From an uncultured Rhizobiaceae group bacterium (lineage in GTDB: Bacteria > Pseudomonadota > Alphaproteobacteria > Rhizobiales > Rhizobiaceae): a stretch of 35,522 bases of DNA. Each line of letters opens with the position of its first letter. Within the stretch, counting starts at the first letter, position 1. The DNA lies in the NCBI GenBank assembly GCA_937944165.1, contig CALDZF010000191.1, positions 1 to 35,522 of the forward strand, read 5' to 3'. This document shows positions 1-10,889 of the stretch, in pieces. The position numbers were made by a program, and so were the translations under genes. The notes below the pieces were generated by a model that ran no database searches, had not been told where the DNA came from, and saw only the letters and a program-made list of their open reading frames with translations.

Positions 1-19
1 GAAGGCTTTAGTTCTTTTG

Positions 20-625
20 TCATCCAGATGAATTGGCGCTTTGAAGTGCATCTTCAATGATTGGCATGAGTCTTTGTGCCAAATCCCGTGCATGAACTGG
101 CCCCACGTGTTTATAAATGATGCGGCCTTCATGGTTGACGATAAAAGTTTCTGGAACCCCATAAACACCCCATTCAATCGAGGCGCGGCCTGAACGATCT
201 ACCCCAACCACATCATAGGGGTTGCCCAGTTCTGCCAGAAACCCAAGCGCGTTGCGGTTGCTATCCTTATGATTAATGCCAACCATCTGCAAGCGACTAT
301 CATTGCCAAGCTCAACGATTTGAGGATGTTCCTGCCTGCAAGGCACGCACCAGGATGCAAAGACGTTTACGATGGATATTTTATCCTTGAACATATCCTG
401 CGTCATGCCCGGGATTTGTTTTCCAGCTTTGCTTAAGCCTTTGAGTTCCGGCACGCCAAGATTTGGAGCGGGTTTATCCAATAGTGCGGAAGGAAGCGCT
501 GAAACATTGCGTCCCTCCGTTGAGAGCAGGGAATAGCTAGCCCCCGCAATGCCTAAAAATATGAAAAGCGGTAAGATGGAAGTCCAGATTCGGGTCTTTG
601 GATTTTGTTCTGTTTCTTCAGTCAT
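20..625 (-). CDS. ccmG: Thiol:disulfide interchange protein CcmG/DsbE (cytochrome c maturation)
   Basis: Thioredoxin-like motif ASWCVPCRQEHP, N-terminal TM segment, downstream of ccmABCD. The likely start is MTEETEQ (ATG complement 623-625) rather than the longer ORF start at 658. Confidence 0.92.
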   Translation of the reverse strand: MTEETEQNPKTRIWTSILPLFIFLGIAGASYSLLSTEGRNVSALPSALLDKPAPNLGVPELKGLSKAGKQIPGMTQDMFKDKISIVNVFASWCVPCRQEHPQIVELGNDSRLQMVGINHKDSNRNALGFLAELGNPYDVVGVDRSGRASIEWGVYGVPETFIVNHEGRIIYKHVGPVHARDLAQRLMPIIEDALQSANSSG

Positions 626-779
626 GTTTTGCCCTGCGCTTAATGCCTGCTTCTTCAAGGCGCTTTAATTCCTGCTTGCGTGATTTATGTTGCGCAATGA
701 TGAAGACTGTCATGCCAAGAATAGCAATGAAACTGATGATATAAGAGGGAATGATAAAACTTGCGTGTTCGCCAAACAT
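618..779 (-). CDS. ccmD: Heme exporter protein CcmD (53 aa, absent from ORF track)
   Basis: Reverse-strand translation MFGEHASFIIPSYIISFIAILGMTVFIIAQHKSRKQELKRLEEAGIKRRAKHD*; a single TM followed by a basic tail, located between ccmC and ccmG. Confidence 0.88.
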   Translation of the reverse strand: MFGEHASFIIPSYIISFIAILGMTVFIIAQHKSRKQELKRLEEAGIKRRAKHD

Positions 780-1540
780 TATGCTTCTCCTGTTTTCGGT
801 TTTCTTGCCACTTGCATCTTTAAAGTGCGAATACGGCGAGAGAGTACTTCATTGCGCATGGACATCATGTGAAGTGTGAAGAAGATTGCCATATAGGCGA
901 GTGCCATGATGAGAAGTGGATATAAAAATTCAGGCCCCATTGCAGGACGATCAAAGCGTGAAACACTTGCAGGTTGGTGAAGAGTATTCCACCAATCGAC
1001 TGAAAACTTGATGATTGGAATAATCGCAAAACCTGTAAGCGTCATAACCGCTAATGGAAGGGCAGCTTCGGAAGGTTCGTCAAAGGCTTTTGCTAAAGCA
1101 ATCAGACCTAGATAGATAATAAGCAGCACCAGTACAGAGGTCATGCGCGCATCCCACTCCCACCAAGTGCCCCACATGGGTTTGCCCCAAAGCGAGCCAG
1201 TAGCAAGAGCAAGTATAGTGAACATGGCACCAAGCGGGGCGGCCGATCTGAGCGAGACATCTGCCAGTGGATGACGCCATACAATCGTGCCGATGGCTGA
1301 AATGCTCATAACGGAATAAGACATCATCGCAAGCCATGCGGCGGGTACATGAATAAACATGATAAGAACTGTATAACCCTGTTGATAATCTTCTGGTGCG
1401 TTTAAAGACATCCAAAGGCCAACGGCGAGTAATATAAAAGTAATAATCGCAAGGATGGGAATTGCCTTGTTGGCAAAACCCATGAAGCGGGTCGGATTGG
1501 CAAATGCCCAAATGGAGGGTTTGATTGTTTCGGTTGTCAT
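779..1540 (-). CDS. ccmC: Heme ABC transporter permease CcmC
   Basis: Tryptophan-rich WGxxWxWDxR segment (GKPMWGTWWEWDARMTS), multi-TM, ccm operon context. Confidence 0.95.
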   Translation of the reverse strand: MTTETIKPSIWAFANPTRFMGFANKAIPILAIITFILLAVGLWMSLNAPEDYQQGYTVLIMFIHVPAAWLAMMSYSVMSISAIGTIVWRHPLADVSLRSAAPLGAMFTILALATGSLWGKPMWGTWWEWDARMTSVLVLLIIYLGLIALAKAFDEPSEAALPLAVMTLTGFAIIPIIKFSVDWWNTLHQPASVSRFDRPAMGPEFLYPLLIMALAYMAIFFTLHMMSMRNEVLSRRIRTLKMQVARKPKTGEA

Positions 1541-1572
1541 AAAATCTATCTAAACTTTCAAAATGTCAGAAT

Positions 1573-2232
1573 TCAGTCGGCAGAATGCCGCAGCATCACA
1601 CTGGCCGCAAGAGGGCCTATCACAGATGTGAAAAGAGTTATGGCGCAAACAAACAAAAATGGCGAGGTAAAAGGTGCAGGGTCTTCTAGTGCGCCAGTAA
1701 TGGCGGCAACCCCGAAGATTAAAATCGGAATGACCAGCGGCAAAACGAGCACTGATATCAACATGCCGCCGCGCGGGAGCTTCACCGATACCGCCGCGCC
1801 TACTGTGCCGATGAAAGCAATGGCAGGTGTTCCAGCTAAAAGGGTTATCATTGTAGCGCCAATGCCCAGCGGAGAAAGATTTAGCATAATGCCAAACAGT
1901 GGTGTTGCCAGCACCAGCGGTAATCCGGTCATTAGCCAATGTGCTATCGCTTTAATAAAAATCGTAATAGCAAGCGGATGGGGTTGCATGACCAGTAAAT
2001 CAAGTGAGCCGTCTTCACGCTCCTGGGCAAATAATCTATCCAGCCCCAGAAGGCTTGCCAGCAATGCGCCGATCCAAAGAACGGCAGGGGCAAGATGGGT
2101 TAGAAGTTTTGTATCTGGCCCGACTGCGAAGGGAAAAACGCTGACCACTGCCAGAAAAAACAAAACACCTGTCAAAGCACCACCGCCTGCACGAATGCTT
2201 AATAGGATTTCACGTTTTAGAAGGGCGAACAT
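1573..2232 (-). CDS. ccmB: Heme exporter protein CcmB
   Basis: CcmB-type N-terminus MFALLKREILLSIRAGGGALTGVLFFLAVVSVFPFAVGP and the REDGSLDLL motif; start chosen at the internal ATG (complement 2230-2232). Confidence 0.93.
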   Translation of the reverse strand: MFALLKREILLSIRAGGGALTGVLFFLAVVSVFPFAVGPDTKLLTHLAPAVLWIGALLASLLGLDRLFAQEREDGSLDLLVMQPHPLAITIFIKAIAHWLMTGLPLVLATPLFGIMLNLSPLGIGATMITLLAGTPAIAFIGTVGAAVSVKLPRGGMLISVLVLPLVIPILIFGVAAITGALEDPAPFTSPFLFVCAITLFTSVIGPLAASVMLRHSAD

Positions 2233-2242
2233 GCTCAATTCT

Positions 2243-2851
2243 TTACCTTCCAATCTCAAGCGTCTTTTCAGTTTCAATACCAAGCGGCAAATGCGTTGCG
2301 GCGATTAATATTCCACCGCCTGCACAAAATGCCTTGCAGAGATTAGTAAACATTTTAACGGAATGGGCATCCAGTCCTGCGGTGGGTTCATCGACAATCC
2401 AGATGGGGCGGTCTGAAACCAGAAGTCGTGCGATGGATACGCGGCGTTTCATGCCTGCGGATAGATAGCTGAAGGGAAGGTCAATTGTGTGTGCGAGATC
2501 AACTTCGTCCAATGCTTCTTCAATGGTCATATCCGCATTGCCGCAAAACTTTTGCCAGAAATCCAGATTTTCCCGCACTGTTAGCGCTGGTTTCATGCCG
2601 TTTTGATGGCCCAGATAATGGCAATATTCACGCATCTCGCCTTCAAATTGCTTGCCTGTTTCATCAAGTAGTTTTACTGAACCTGCATTTAAAGGCAGAA
2701 GTCCTGCGATGCCTCTGAGTGTTGTTGATTTGCCCGAGCCGTTTTCTCCGGTCACGATTAGGGCTTCTCCTGCTTGCAATTTAAAAGAGATGTCGGAGAC
2801 AATTGCCTGGCTGGCGCGGGTTAATCCCAAATTTTTGATAATGAGTTTCAT
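2243..2851 (-). CDS. ccmA: Heme ABC exporter ATP-binding protein CcmA
   Basis: Walker A GENGSGKSTTLRG, signature LSAGMKRRVSIARL, Walker B IWIVDEPTAGLD; ccm context. Confidence 0.95.
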   Translation of the reverse strand: MKLIIKNLGLTRASQAIVSDISFKLQAGEALIVTGENGSGKSTTLRGIAGLLPLNAGSVKLLDETGKQFEGEMREYCHYLGHQNGMKPALTVRENLDFWQKFCGNADMTIEEALDEVDLAHTIDLPFSYLSAGMKRRVSIARLLVSDRPIWIVDEPTAGLDAHSVKMFTNLCKAFCAGGGILIAATHLPLGIETEKTLEIGR

Positions 2852-3039
2852 GACAGTCTTCTAGCGGGAAAGTTGCAAATCGAAAAGTCATGATTTGTTT
2901 TTCATTTAACTGGTTTATACCTTTACACTTTTTGACCTATTCACAATTTGGTTTTTTACATCTATAACCTGCCCTTGAGAGTGGGCATCTTTATGATGTT
3001 GCACATAAATGTATTCGCAAACTTCAAGAAAGATGCTTC

Positions 3040-5739
3040 ATGTTGAATTCCCTCGACAGTTTCAAATGTAAATCAATCATGACCGTGAACGGTAAGGAAT
3101 TTACATATTACTCCCTCGCAAAAGCAGAAGAAAACGGCCTTACAGGCATTTCCAAACTACCTTTCTCTTTAAAAGTGCTATTAGAAAACTTGCTTCGTTT
3201 TGAAGATGGTCGTTCTGTTACCAAAGAAAATATCTCAGCAGTTGCTGACTGGTTAAACACAAAAGGTTCTGCTGAAACAGAAATCGCTTATCGTCCTGCA
3301 CGTGTTTTAATGCAGGATTTTACAGGTGTTCCTGCTGTTGTTGATTTGGCTGCGATGCGTGATGCTACAAAAAACCTTGGGGGAAATACGGAAGCGATTA
3401 ACCCGCAAGTGCCTTGCGATCTGGTGATTGACCACTCGGTAATGGTTGATTTCTTTGCCAATGAAAAAGCTTTTACTATGAATGTTGATCGTGAATATGA
3501 GCGTAACGGTGAACGCTACACATTCCTTAAGTGGGGTCAGGAAGCGTTTGAAAACTTCCGTGTGGTTCCTCCGGGCACGGGTATCTGTCACCAAGTAAAC
3601 CTTGAAAACCTTGCTCAGACCGTATGGACAAAAGAAATTGATGGTAAAACTGTTGCTTATCCTGACACACTTGTGGGTACAGATTCACACACAACTATGG
3701 TAAACGGTCTTTCTGTTCTGGGTTGGGGTGTTGGCGGCATCGAGGCTGAAGCTGCAATGCTTGGCCAACCGATTACCATGCTTGTTCCTGAAGTTATTGG
3801 CTTTGAACTAACAGGTGAAATGACAGAAGGTACAACGGCAACGGACTTGGTTCTAACTGTTGTAGAAATGCTTCGTCAAAAAGGTGTTGTTGGCAAATTT
3901 GTTGAATTTTATGGTTCTGGCCTTTCAAGCCTTTCTTTGGAAGATCAAGCAACAATTGCCAATATGGCGCCTGAATATGGTGCAACTTGTGGGTTCTTCC
4001 CGGTTGATGTTGATTCGATTAAGTACCTAAAAGACACTGGCCGTGAGCCTGATCGTGTTGCCCTTGTTGAAGCTTATGCAAAGGAGCAGGGCATGTGGCG
4101 CGATGATGATACGCCAAATCCGGTCTTCTCTTCGACGCTTTCGCTTAACATGGGTGATGTTGTTCCGTCTCTTTCAGGACCAAAGCGCCCACAAGACCGT
4201 GTTTCACTTGCTGGAGCTGATGTAGCTTTTGCTGGTGCTGCCAAAGAGATTAAGTCTGGTGCTATTGCTCAAAAGGGTGATGAGAAACGTTACGAAGTTG
4301 AAGGTTCAAACTATAAGATTGATGATGGTGATGTGGTAATTGCCGCGATTACCTCTTGTACAAACACTTCAAATCCGTCTGTGATGATTGGAGCTGGCCT
4401 GCTTGCACGTAATGCACGCGAAAAGGGTTTAAGCGTTAAGCCTTGGGTGAAGACATCTTTGGCGCCTGGTTCTCAAATTGTAACGGATTACCTAGAAAAA
4501 GCTAATCTTCAAGATGATTTGGATGCAATGGGCTTTAACCTTGTTGGTTACGGTTGTACGACTTGTATTGGTAACTCTGGCCCATTGCCTGAACCAATTT
4601 CAAACGCGATTAATAATAATGATGTTTTGGCTACTTCAGTGCTTTCTGGCAACCGTAACTTTGAAGGCCGTGTAAGCCCTGATTGTCGTGCGAACTATCT
4701 GGCTTCACCGCCATTGGTTGTTGCTTATGCGATTGCTGGCTCAATGCACATCGACATTACGAAAGAGCCATTGGGTCAAGATCAGGATGGTAATGATGTT
4801 TATTTGAAAGACATTTGGCCTTCAACAAAGGAAATTGCGGATCTTATTCGTACTTCCATTAATGAAGACATGTTCCACACACGCTACGGCAATGCTTTCA
4901 AAGGGGATGCTGGCTGGCAGGAAATTGAAGTTTCCGGTGGTGAGACTTACAATTGGTCAGAAAACTCAACCTACGTGCAAAACCCGCCTTACTTTGAGGG
5001 CATGAGCATGGAGCCTGATGCAATTGAAGATATTAAGTCTGCTCGTATTTTAGGCCTTTTTGCTGATTCAATTACAACTGATCACATTTCTCCTGCAGGT
5101 TCGTTTAAAGCGGATACGCCAGCAGGGGGGTATCTGACAGACCGTCAGGTGCGTCCGATTGACTTTAACTCATATGGTTCCCGTCGTGGTAACCACGAGA
5201 TTATGATGCGTGGTACTTTTGCCAACATCCGCATCAAGAACCAGATGTTGAGCGATGTTGAAGGTGGTTTCTCCAAGCATTACCCATCGGGTGATCAAGC
5301 GCCGATGTATGATGTGGCCATGCGCTACAAGGAAGAAGGCGTTCCGCTGGTTATCTTTGCAGGTAAAGAATATGGTACAGGCTCATCACGTGACTGGGCT
5401 GCCAAAGGCACGCGTCTTTTGGGTGTGAAAGCAGTTGTAACTGAAAGCTTTGAGCGTATTCACCGTTCTAACCTTATTGGTATGGGTGTTCTGCCACTTG
5501 TATTTACCAATGGTGATACATGGGAAGGCTTAGGTATGAAGGGGGATGAGCAGGTTTCGATTTCTGGTCTTACGGATTTGAAACCTCGCCAGAAGCTTAC
5601 GGCTGATATTACCTTTGCTGATGGCTCTCAGAAATCAATTGAGCTTCTCGTCCGTGTGGATACGGAGGATGAGCTTGATTACTATAAAGCGGGTGGTATC
5701 CTGCATTATGTGCTGCGTAACCTAAATCGGGCTGCATAA
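3040..5739 (+). CDS. acnA: Aconitate hydratase A
   Basis: 899 aa, full-length aconitase, e.g. LVGTDSHTTMVNGL, ITSCTNTSNPSVM, GYGCTTCIGNSGPLP, GSSRDWAAKGT. Confidence 0.98.
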   Translation: MLNSLDSFKCKSIMTVNGKEFTYYSLAKAEENGLTGISKLPFSLKVLLENLLRFEDGRSVTKENISAVADWLNTKGSAETEIAYRPARVLMQDFTGVPAVVDLAAMRDATKNLGGNTEAINPQVPCDLVIDHSVMVDFFANEKAFTMNVDREYERNGERYTFLKWGQEAFENFRVVPPGTGICHQVNLENLAQTVWTKEIDGKTVAYPDTLVGTDSHTTMVNGLSVLGWGVGGIEAEAAMLGQPITMLVPEVIGFELTGEMTEGTTATDLVLTVVEMLRQKGVVGKFVEFYGSGLSSLSLEDQATIANMAPEYGATCGFFPVDVDSIKYLKDTGREPDRVALVEAYAKEQGMWRDDDTPNPVFSSTLSLNMGDVVPSLSGPKRPQDRVSLAGADVAFAGAAKEIKSGAIAQKGDEKRYEVEGSNYKIDDGDVVIAAITSCTNTSNPSVMIGAGLLARNAREKGLSVKPWVKTSLAPGSQIVTDYLEKANLQDDLDAMGFNLVGYGCTTCIGNSGPLPEPISNAINNNDVLATSVLSGNRNFEGRVSPDCRANYLASPPLVVAYAIAGSMHIDITKEPLGQDQDGNDVYLKDIWPSTKEIADLIRTSINEDMFHTRYGNAFKGDAGWQEIEVSGGETYNWSENSTYVQNPPYFEGMSMEPDAIEDIKSARILGLFADSITTDHISPAGSFKADTPAGGYLTDRQVRPIDFNSYGSRRGNHEIMMRGTFANIRIKNQMLSDVEGGFSKHYPSGDQAPMYDVAMRYKEEGVPLVIFAGKEYGTGSSRDWAAKGTRLLGVKAVVTESFERIHRSNLIGMGVLPLVFTNGDTWEGLGMKGDEQVSISGLTDLKPRQKLTADITFADGSQKSIELLVRVDTEDELDYYKAGGILHYVLRNLNRAA

Positions 5740-5762
5740 CGTTAAATTTACCAAATATAACT

Positions 5763-5803
5763 AAAAAAACCGCCTATTTTTAAAAAAATAGGCGGTTTTT
5801 TAT
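5763..5803 (+). terminator. Rho-independent terminator after acnA
   Basis: Near-perfect inverted repeat AAAACCGCCTATTTTT-TA-AAAAAATAGGCGGTTTT followed by a T-run. Confidence 0.9.
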
Positions 5804-5929
5804 GTTTTGGTGCCATGATTGCATACGTGTAACTGACTTGTGAGTCGCTTTTGTCGGTATATTCCCATAAAAAGTGTGGTATCAGACTATGGCTAATATT
5901 TTAGTATTAGAGTTAATGGAGTAAGTTCT

Positions 5930-6679
5930 TTGCGCAAATTATTATTATCTGCGATGTTCGCTGCATCGACTTTGGGTTTGGGAATAACTCAATCCAATGC
6001 TATCGAGATTAACAAACCAAAAGGCGTAGTGGAGCTTTTCACCAGCCAAGGTTGTTATTCTTGTCCACCTGCTGATAAGCTTGTAGGTGAATATGCAAAA
6101 GGCAAAGATGTTTTAGCGCTTAGCTGGCATGTTGATTATTGGGATTATCTTGGCTGGAAGGATATTTTTGCTTCTCCAGAGAATACGCAACGTCAATATA
6201 GTTACGCCCGCGCTTTAAGAGAGCGCCAAGTTTATACGCCTCAAGCTGTAATCAATGGACGCACTCATGCAGTTGGATCTAACAAACGTGAAATCAATAA
6301 GTTGCTAAAACTAATGCAGGAATCAAACAGAGGCATGACAGTACCGATAGATGTTATTGTTTCTGGTGAAAGCATGAAGATTGCGGTAGCAAATAGTGAA
6401 CAAGCTAATGATGCGACGCTTTATATGGTCTTTTTTAATAAAGAACATGAAGTTAAAATCAAGCGTGGAGAAAACGGCGGTAAAACGCTTTCTTATCACA
6501 ACGTTGTTCATAGCTCACAAGCTTTGGGTATGATTAAGGCAAGTGGCTTTCAGACAGAATTTCCTATGGTTGAGATGAAAAAACGTGGTTTTGATGGTTC
6601 TGCATTAATCTTGCAGAAAAACGATAGCCAAGGAAACCCATCTGCTATCATTGGTGCAACCGTGATTACAGGTCTGTAA
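5930..6679 (+). CDS. DUF1223 domain-containing secreted protein
   Basis: Signal peptide-like N-terminus, VVELFTSQGCYSCPPAD motif and HVDYWDYLGWKD typical of DUF1223; adjacent to acnA; TTG start. Confidence 0.88.
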   Translation: MRKLLLSAMFAASTLGLGITQSNAIEINKPKGVVELFTSQGCYSCPPADKLVGEYAKGKDVLALSWHVDYWDYLGWKDIFASPENTQRQYSYARALRERQVYTPQAVINGRTHAVGSNKREINKLLKLMQESNRGMTVPIDVIVSGESMKIAVANSEQANDATLYMVFFNKEHEVKIKRGENGGKTLSYHNVVHSSQALGMIKASGFQTEFPMVEMKKRGFDGSALILQKNDSQGNPSAIIGATVITGL

Positions 6680-6752
6680 ATAAAATTTGTGATATTTATA
6701 TAATTGCCAGTCGTGAAAGTTCGGGAATGTAGTTTAGATTTTCAATCAGTGT

Positions 6753-6840
6753 GGTCCAGCTTTTGATGACCGGGGGCTGGGGGGGCTGAAAACCGGTAGA
6801 TCTTCAAGCTGGACCGTTTGAGGCAACACATATACGTTGC
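6753..6840 (+). other. Candidate structured RNA or palindromic intergenic element with G-rich loop
   Basis: Perfect 10-bp inverted repeat GGTCCAGCTT (6753-6762) / AAGCTGGACC (6806-6815) enclosing ACCGG/CCGGT and CCGGGGGCTGGGGGGGCTG, then a small GCAAC/GTTGC hairpin (6823-6840). Confidence 0.4.
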
Positions 6841-7005
6841 TTTGTAATAGCGGTAAGATGGTGAAAATATTAGGGCAATATTATGGTTTTTTGCTTAAGT
6901 AAGTTTTGAAAACATCAAATTTTGAGACTTTATTTTAGTTTCATTATCATTTTTTAATTGCGAAAAATACTTGCAAATAAACCCATTCATATCCATGATT
7001 AGCGT

Positions 7006-7371
7006 ATGTCTATACAAAGTAATATCGTTTCACTGCATTCAAGTTATCCTCAAAAAGCGCCAAAGCCTGTCGAGCAGGTTTCTTTTAATCGCCGCGATAT
7101 TGATACGCTGATGCAATTTTATAGCAAACGCGTTGGTACAGGTGAATGGCGTGATTATGCAATGGATATGTTAAAGGACAGCGCGGTTTTTTCTGTTTTC
7201 AAGCGTGCCAGTGAAGTTCCAATTTATACAGTACACAAAACGCCTAAACTTGCTAACAGACAAGGTGAATGGTCTTTACTCAATGCAAATGGTTTGATTT
7301 TAAAGCGCGGTAAGGATTTAAAGCAGGTTTTGAAAGTGCTTGATAAGAAGCCTAAATTAACTTCTTCCTGA
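7006..7371 (+). CDS. DUF2794 domain-containing protein
   Basis: Alphaproteobacterial small protein pattern VSFNRRDIDTLMQFYSKRVGTGEWRDYAMDMLKDSAVFSVFKRASEVPIYTVHKTPKL. Confidence 0.8.
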   Translation: MSIQSNIVSLHSSYPQKAPKPVEQVSFNRRDIDTLMQFYSKRVGTGEWRDYAMDMLKDSAVFSVFKRASEVPIYTVHKTPKLANRQGEWSLLNANGLILKRGKDLKQVLKVLDKKPKLTSS

Positions 7372-7389
7372 TTTTCAATAATAATAGAT

Positions 7390-7418
7390 AAAAAAATGGC
7401 GCCCTGTTGGACGCCATT
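7390..7418 (-). terminator. Terminator for the Bax inhibitor-1 family gene (minus-strand orientation)
   Basis: AATGGCG (7395-7401) / CGCCATT (7412-7418) stem with an A-run at 7390-7396, which reads as a U-tract on the minus strand. Confidence 0.65.
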
Positions 7419-7445
7419 CTTGAGTATTTTTGTAAGTAACAATTT

Positions 7446-8177
7446 TTATTCGCTGCTCATGAAGCCTAATAACTGCAAGATGTTTACGAACATACTTACG
7501 AAGCTACCATATAACATGAATGCACCGAAGATTGACTTGCGGCTTGCAACGCCTACTGCGTCACCAGCTGAATACATGTTTTTAATAATTTGTGTTTCCC
7601 ATGCAGTAATCGCTGCAACAAGAAGGACAAATGCTGCACTTACAAACATTGAGAACCCAATGCTGCCAACAAAGAAGATGTTAACAAGTGCTGCTACAAA
7701 AATGCCAATCAGAGCCATCGCAGCAAACTGGCCGATGCCAGAAAGGTTTTTCTTGGTTGTGTAGCCCAAGATGCTCATGCCACCAAACATAACGGCTGTT
7801 ATGCCGAATGCTTGAAAGACCAGATTAGGTTGAACTCCTAAATAGTATCCAACGATTGGGGTAATTGCTGCTGCCCAAAGTGCCGCATAAAGTGCAAACG
7901 CACCGTGTGCCATTGCTGAACTGCGTGAGTTCATAATGAAGTTAGGGCCAAACCAACCTACAGCAATCATCCCGATAAGAAATACCCAGCGCATGCCGTA
8001 AACTGTTTCCAGTGCTGCCTGGTTACTTGATATGGCCAGAACAGCAATTGCAGTACCTGCAATGCCCAGAGCCATGTAATTGTAAACACCAAGCATATAG
8101 GAACGCAAGCCAGCGTCATATTCAACACCAGCGCGACCTATCGATTGGTCCATTTGATTTTGTCTAAAGTCAGCCAT
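7446..8177 (-). CDS. Bax inhibitor-1/YccA family membrane protein
   Basis: Seven-TM protein, N-terminus RAGVEYDAGLRSYMLGVYNYMALG typical of alphaproteobacterial BI-1 family. Confidence 0.92.
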   Translation of the reverse strand: MADFRQNQMDQSIGRAGVEYDAGLRSYMLGVYNYMALGIAGTAIAVLAISSNQAALETVYGMRWVFLIGMIAVGWFGPNFIMNSRSSAMAHGAFALYAALWAAAITPIVGYYLGVQPNLVFQAFGITAVMFGGMSILGYTTKKNLSGIGQFAAMALIGIFVAALVNIFFVGSIGFSMFVSAAFVLLVAAITAWETQIIKNMYSAGDAVGVASRKSIFGAFMLYGSFVSMFVNILQLLGFMSSE

Positions 8178-8318
8178 TCATTTTCTCCTGAAAAACTTGC
8201 CGAATAACCACCCATGCGGATGCTATCTTTAATATGAGGATTAATTGTAACATTCTCAAGGCCTAATTTTGCGTCAAAATGACAAAAAACGATGTTTTTT
8301 ATTAATATTAGTTAATAA

Positions 8319-10889
8319 TTACAGCTCTCTTAAGATAGGCGCTGCCTTTTGCCCCAATATTCGCCAAGTGCCTATCAGACCCAAAATAATGGTAAACCCA
8401 AGCGCTGCCACTACCGTTCCAAGTGCCACACTTGGTAAAGCGATGAATTGAAATTTCATAATAACTGAAATTACAAACCATGCAGCCAGGCTACCTGCAA
8501 GAATTGCAAAAATAGCTGTAGCAAGACCTAAAAGCGTGTATTCAAGGATAAGCATTTTAATCAATGTTGATCTGGTAGCACCCAATGTTTTGAGTATGAC
8601 TGCATCATGCACGCGTTCTCTATTACCTGCTGCTAACGCACCAGCCAAAACAAGAATTGAAGATATGAGCGCAATCGAAGCTGCTGCTCTTATCGCTGTA
8701 GAAAGTTGGCTGATTAACGTGTTTACCGTATTTAAAACATCGCGAATGCGCACTGCTGTGACGGCGGGATATTCCTTTGAAAGTCGCTTTAATAATTTAC
8801 CGTCGAACCCTTCTTTGACTATGCCACCCGTAGTGAGTGTTGAAAGATAAGAATGAGGTGCCCCAGCAAATGTATTGGGTGAAAATACAAAAACAAAATT
8901 TATACCCAGACTTTCCCATTGAACATCTCTGAAATTGGCAACTTCGGCACTAATATTTCTGCCCAGTACATTGATGGTGATTTCATCACCAATAGAAAGG
9001 TTTAATTCGCCAGCCTCTTCTGCACTAACCGAGACCAGGTTTTTGCCTGTATAATCTTCAGCCCACCATTTGCCCTCAGATAGTGTTGAATTTTCTGGTA
9101 TGCGTTTGGCATGTGTGATGCCGCGATCGCCATTTAAAACCCAGGCACCGCCCGGTTTTACCTGATATTCTTCTGATGGAATGCCTCGCAGAGAAATAAT
9201 GCGACCCCGCAGCATTGGCACGGCAATGGTTTTTCCTTCAGGGGCCATTTCTTCAAGCACTGCCCTGAAATTATCAATTTCATTGTTTTGAATATCTACA
9301 AAGAAGAAGTCTGGAGCGTCTTTTGGAATATTATTTGAAATTTGATTTCGCAAATTACCGTCAATTGTTGTTAAAGCTACAAGCAGTGCCAGACCTAACC
9401 CTAAAGACAAAATAATAGATGATGTTAAAGAACCTGGTCTATGAATGTTGGCAATCGCCATGCGCAGCGATGGTGATTTTGAGGAAGGCGCTTTTTTAGC
9501 GATATATTGAATAAGGATTGAAACGCCTTGAAGTAATAAAAAGGCAAAGGCAATTGCGCCTGTAAATACGATTGCAATAAACTTACTTTGTGAAAAATAA
9601 AGTGCCGAAGCAATTAGGACACAAACACAAAGTGCAAGAGCAAGAATGTAAACAAGTCTTGGCAGTTGTTTCTTTTGTCCAAATCCACTTGCGCGGAAAA
9701 GATCAGTGGGTTGAACGTCGCGCGACAAAGCCAAAGGCCAGATGGCAAATATAAGTGCGGTTAAAAATCCGTATAAAACCCCAGGAAGCAAAGCAATTGG
9801 AAAAAATAACGCCCCATCGGTAATAGGCAAAATACTGCCCATGGTTGCTCGTGCAAGATATGGCATTGCAATGCCAAGCAGTAAGCCTGTAAAAATACCA
9901 ATTGCTGCCATAATCAATATTTGAACTAGATAAAGTAGGAATATAAAATTACCAGGTGCGCCTAGGCTTTTTAATGTGGCGATTACCGGGCGTTTCGTCT
10001 CCAAATAAGCGCGTGTTGCATTGGCAACCCCTACACCGCCTACGATGAGTGATGTTAATCCAACCAACGTCAGGAATTCGGTAAATCGAGTAATGCTTCT
10101 AGAGAGTGCTGGTGCTGCATTTTTTTGTGACCTGATACGCCATCCTGCATTTGGAAATTTTTCATTAGCCTGTTCAATGGTTGTTTCAAGATTTGATTGC
10201 GAAGTATCGTAGAGTTTGAGGCGGTAATGATAGCGTAGCAGAGAACCTGGCTGGATTAATCCGGTACGCTCCATCCCGTCAATCGACATAAACAGTTTAG
10301 GGCCAAAGCCAATATTGAGACCCAGTTTGTCTGGTTCATTTTCAATGGTATCTTTTAGAATAAAGTCAGTATTACCAATTTGAAGTGTGTCACCCAGTTT
10401 TACATTCAACCGTTCCAGCAAAAGTGCTTCTGCAATAATTTCATTATTGTTTAAATTGAGTGTTTGGGCAGAGCCTAATTCCAGATTGCCATAAAGCGGA
10501 TAAGCCTCATCAATGGATTTTAATTCAACCAGAGTTTGTTCTTCTGCTTTTGTATTTCGTGCCATGGCGCGCATGGTAATAATTTTACTGATGTCCCCTT
10601 TGGCTTTTAAAAACTCTGTCTGTTCTTCGTTTAATTCACGTTGAACAAGAGAAAAAGATAAATCTCCTCCTAATATTGCCTGACTTTCAGATGCAATACC
10701 TTGTGTAATGGAGTTGGCTACAGAATTAACACCGCTGATTGCTGCAACGCCCAAGGCAATACAACCCAGAAAAATAAAGAACCCGCGAAGCCCTGCGCGT
10801 AATTCACGCATTGCGAATTTAATGGCAAGAGCAAGGCTAGGGATAAAGTTTTTGCTAGTCGAATTTGCTTCACGCATTAGCCATCTCAA
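8319..10889 (-). CDS. FtsX-like ABC transporter permease (YbbP type)
   Basis: 856 aa, FtsX/MacB-type permease repeats; ATP-binding partner encoded immediately upstream with overlapping ORFs. Confidence 0.92.
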   Translation of the reverse strand: MRWLMREANSTSKNFIPSLALAIKFAMRELRAGLRGFFIFLGCIALGVAAISGVNSVANSITQGIASESQAILGGDLSFSLVQRELNEEQTEFLKAKGDISKIITMRAMARNTKAEEQTLVELKSIDEAYPLYGNLELGSAQTLNLNNNEIIAEALLLERLNVKLGDTLQIGNTDFILKDTIENEPDKLGLNIGFGPKLFMSIDGMERTGLIQPGSLLRYHYRLKLYDTSQSNLETTIEQANEKFPNAGWRIRSQKNAAPALSRSITRFTEFLTLVGLTSLIVGGVGVANATRAYLETKRPVIATLKSLGAPGNFIFLLYLVQILIMAAIGIFTGLLLGIAMPYLARATMGSILPITDGALFFPIALLPGVLYGFLTALIFAIWPLALSRDVQPTDLFRASGFGQKKQLPRLVYILALALCVCVLIASALYFSQSKFIAIVFTGAIAFAFLLLQGVSILIQYIAKKAPSSKSPSLRMAIANIHRPGSLTSSIILSLGLGLALLVALTTIDGNLRNQISNNIPKDAPDFFFVDIQNNEIDNFRAVLEEMAPEGKTIAVPMLRGRIISLRGIPSEEYQVKPGGAWVLNGDRGITHAKRIPENSTLSEGKWWAEDYTGKNLVSVSAEEAGELNLSIGDEITINVLGRNISAEVANFRDVQWESLGINFVFVFSPNTFAGAPHSYLSTLTTGGIVKEGFDGKLLKRLSKEYPAVTAVRIRDVLNTVNTLISQLSTAIRAAASIALISSILVLAGALAAGNRERVHDAVILKTLGATRSTLIKMLILEYTLLGLATAIFAILAGSLAAWFVISVIMKFQFIALPSVALGTVVAALGFTIILGLIGTWRILGQKAAPILREL

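Noticed and set aside
1080-1511. 143-aa minus-strand ORF within ccmC in another frame
   Set aside because: Cys/His-rich frame-shifted shadow of ccmC; not a credible protein.
1628-2308. 226-aa plus-strand ORF antisense to ccmB
   Set aside because: Opposite-strand shadow of a well-supported ccmB gene; Ser/Pro/Lys-rich sequence with no recognisable domain.
2970-2992. TGCCC-N8-GGGCA hairpin between ccmA and acnA
   Set aside because: Only a 5-bp stem without a U-tract; insufficient for a terminator or riboswitch call.
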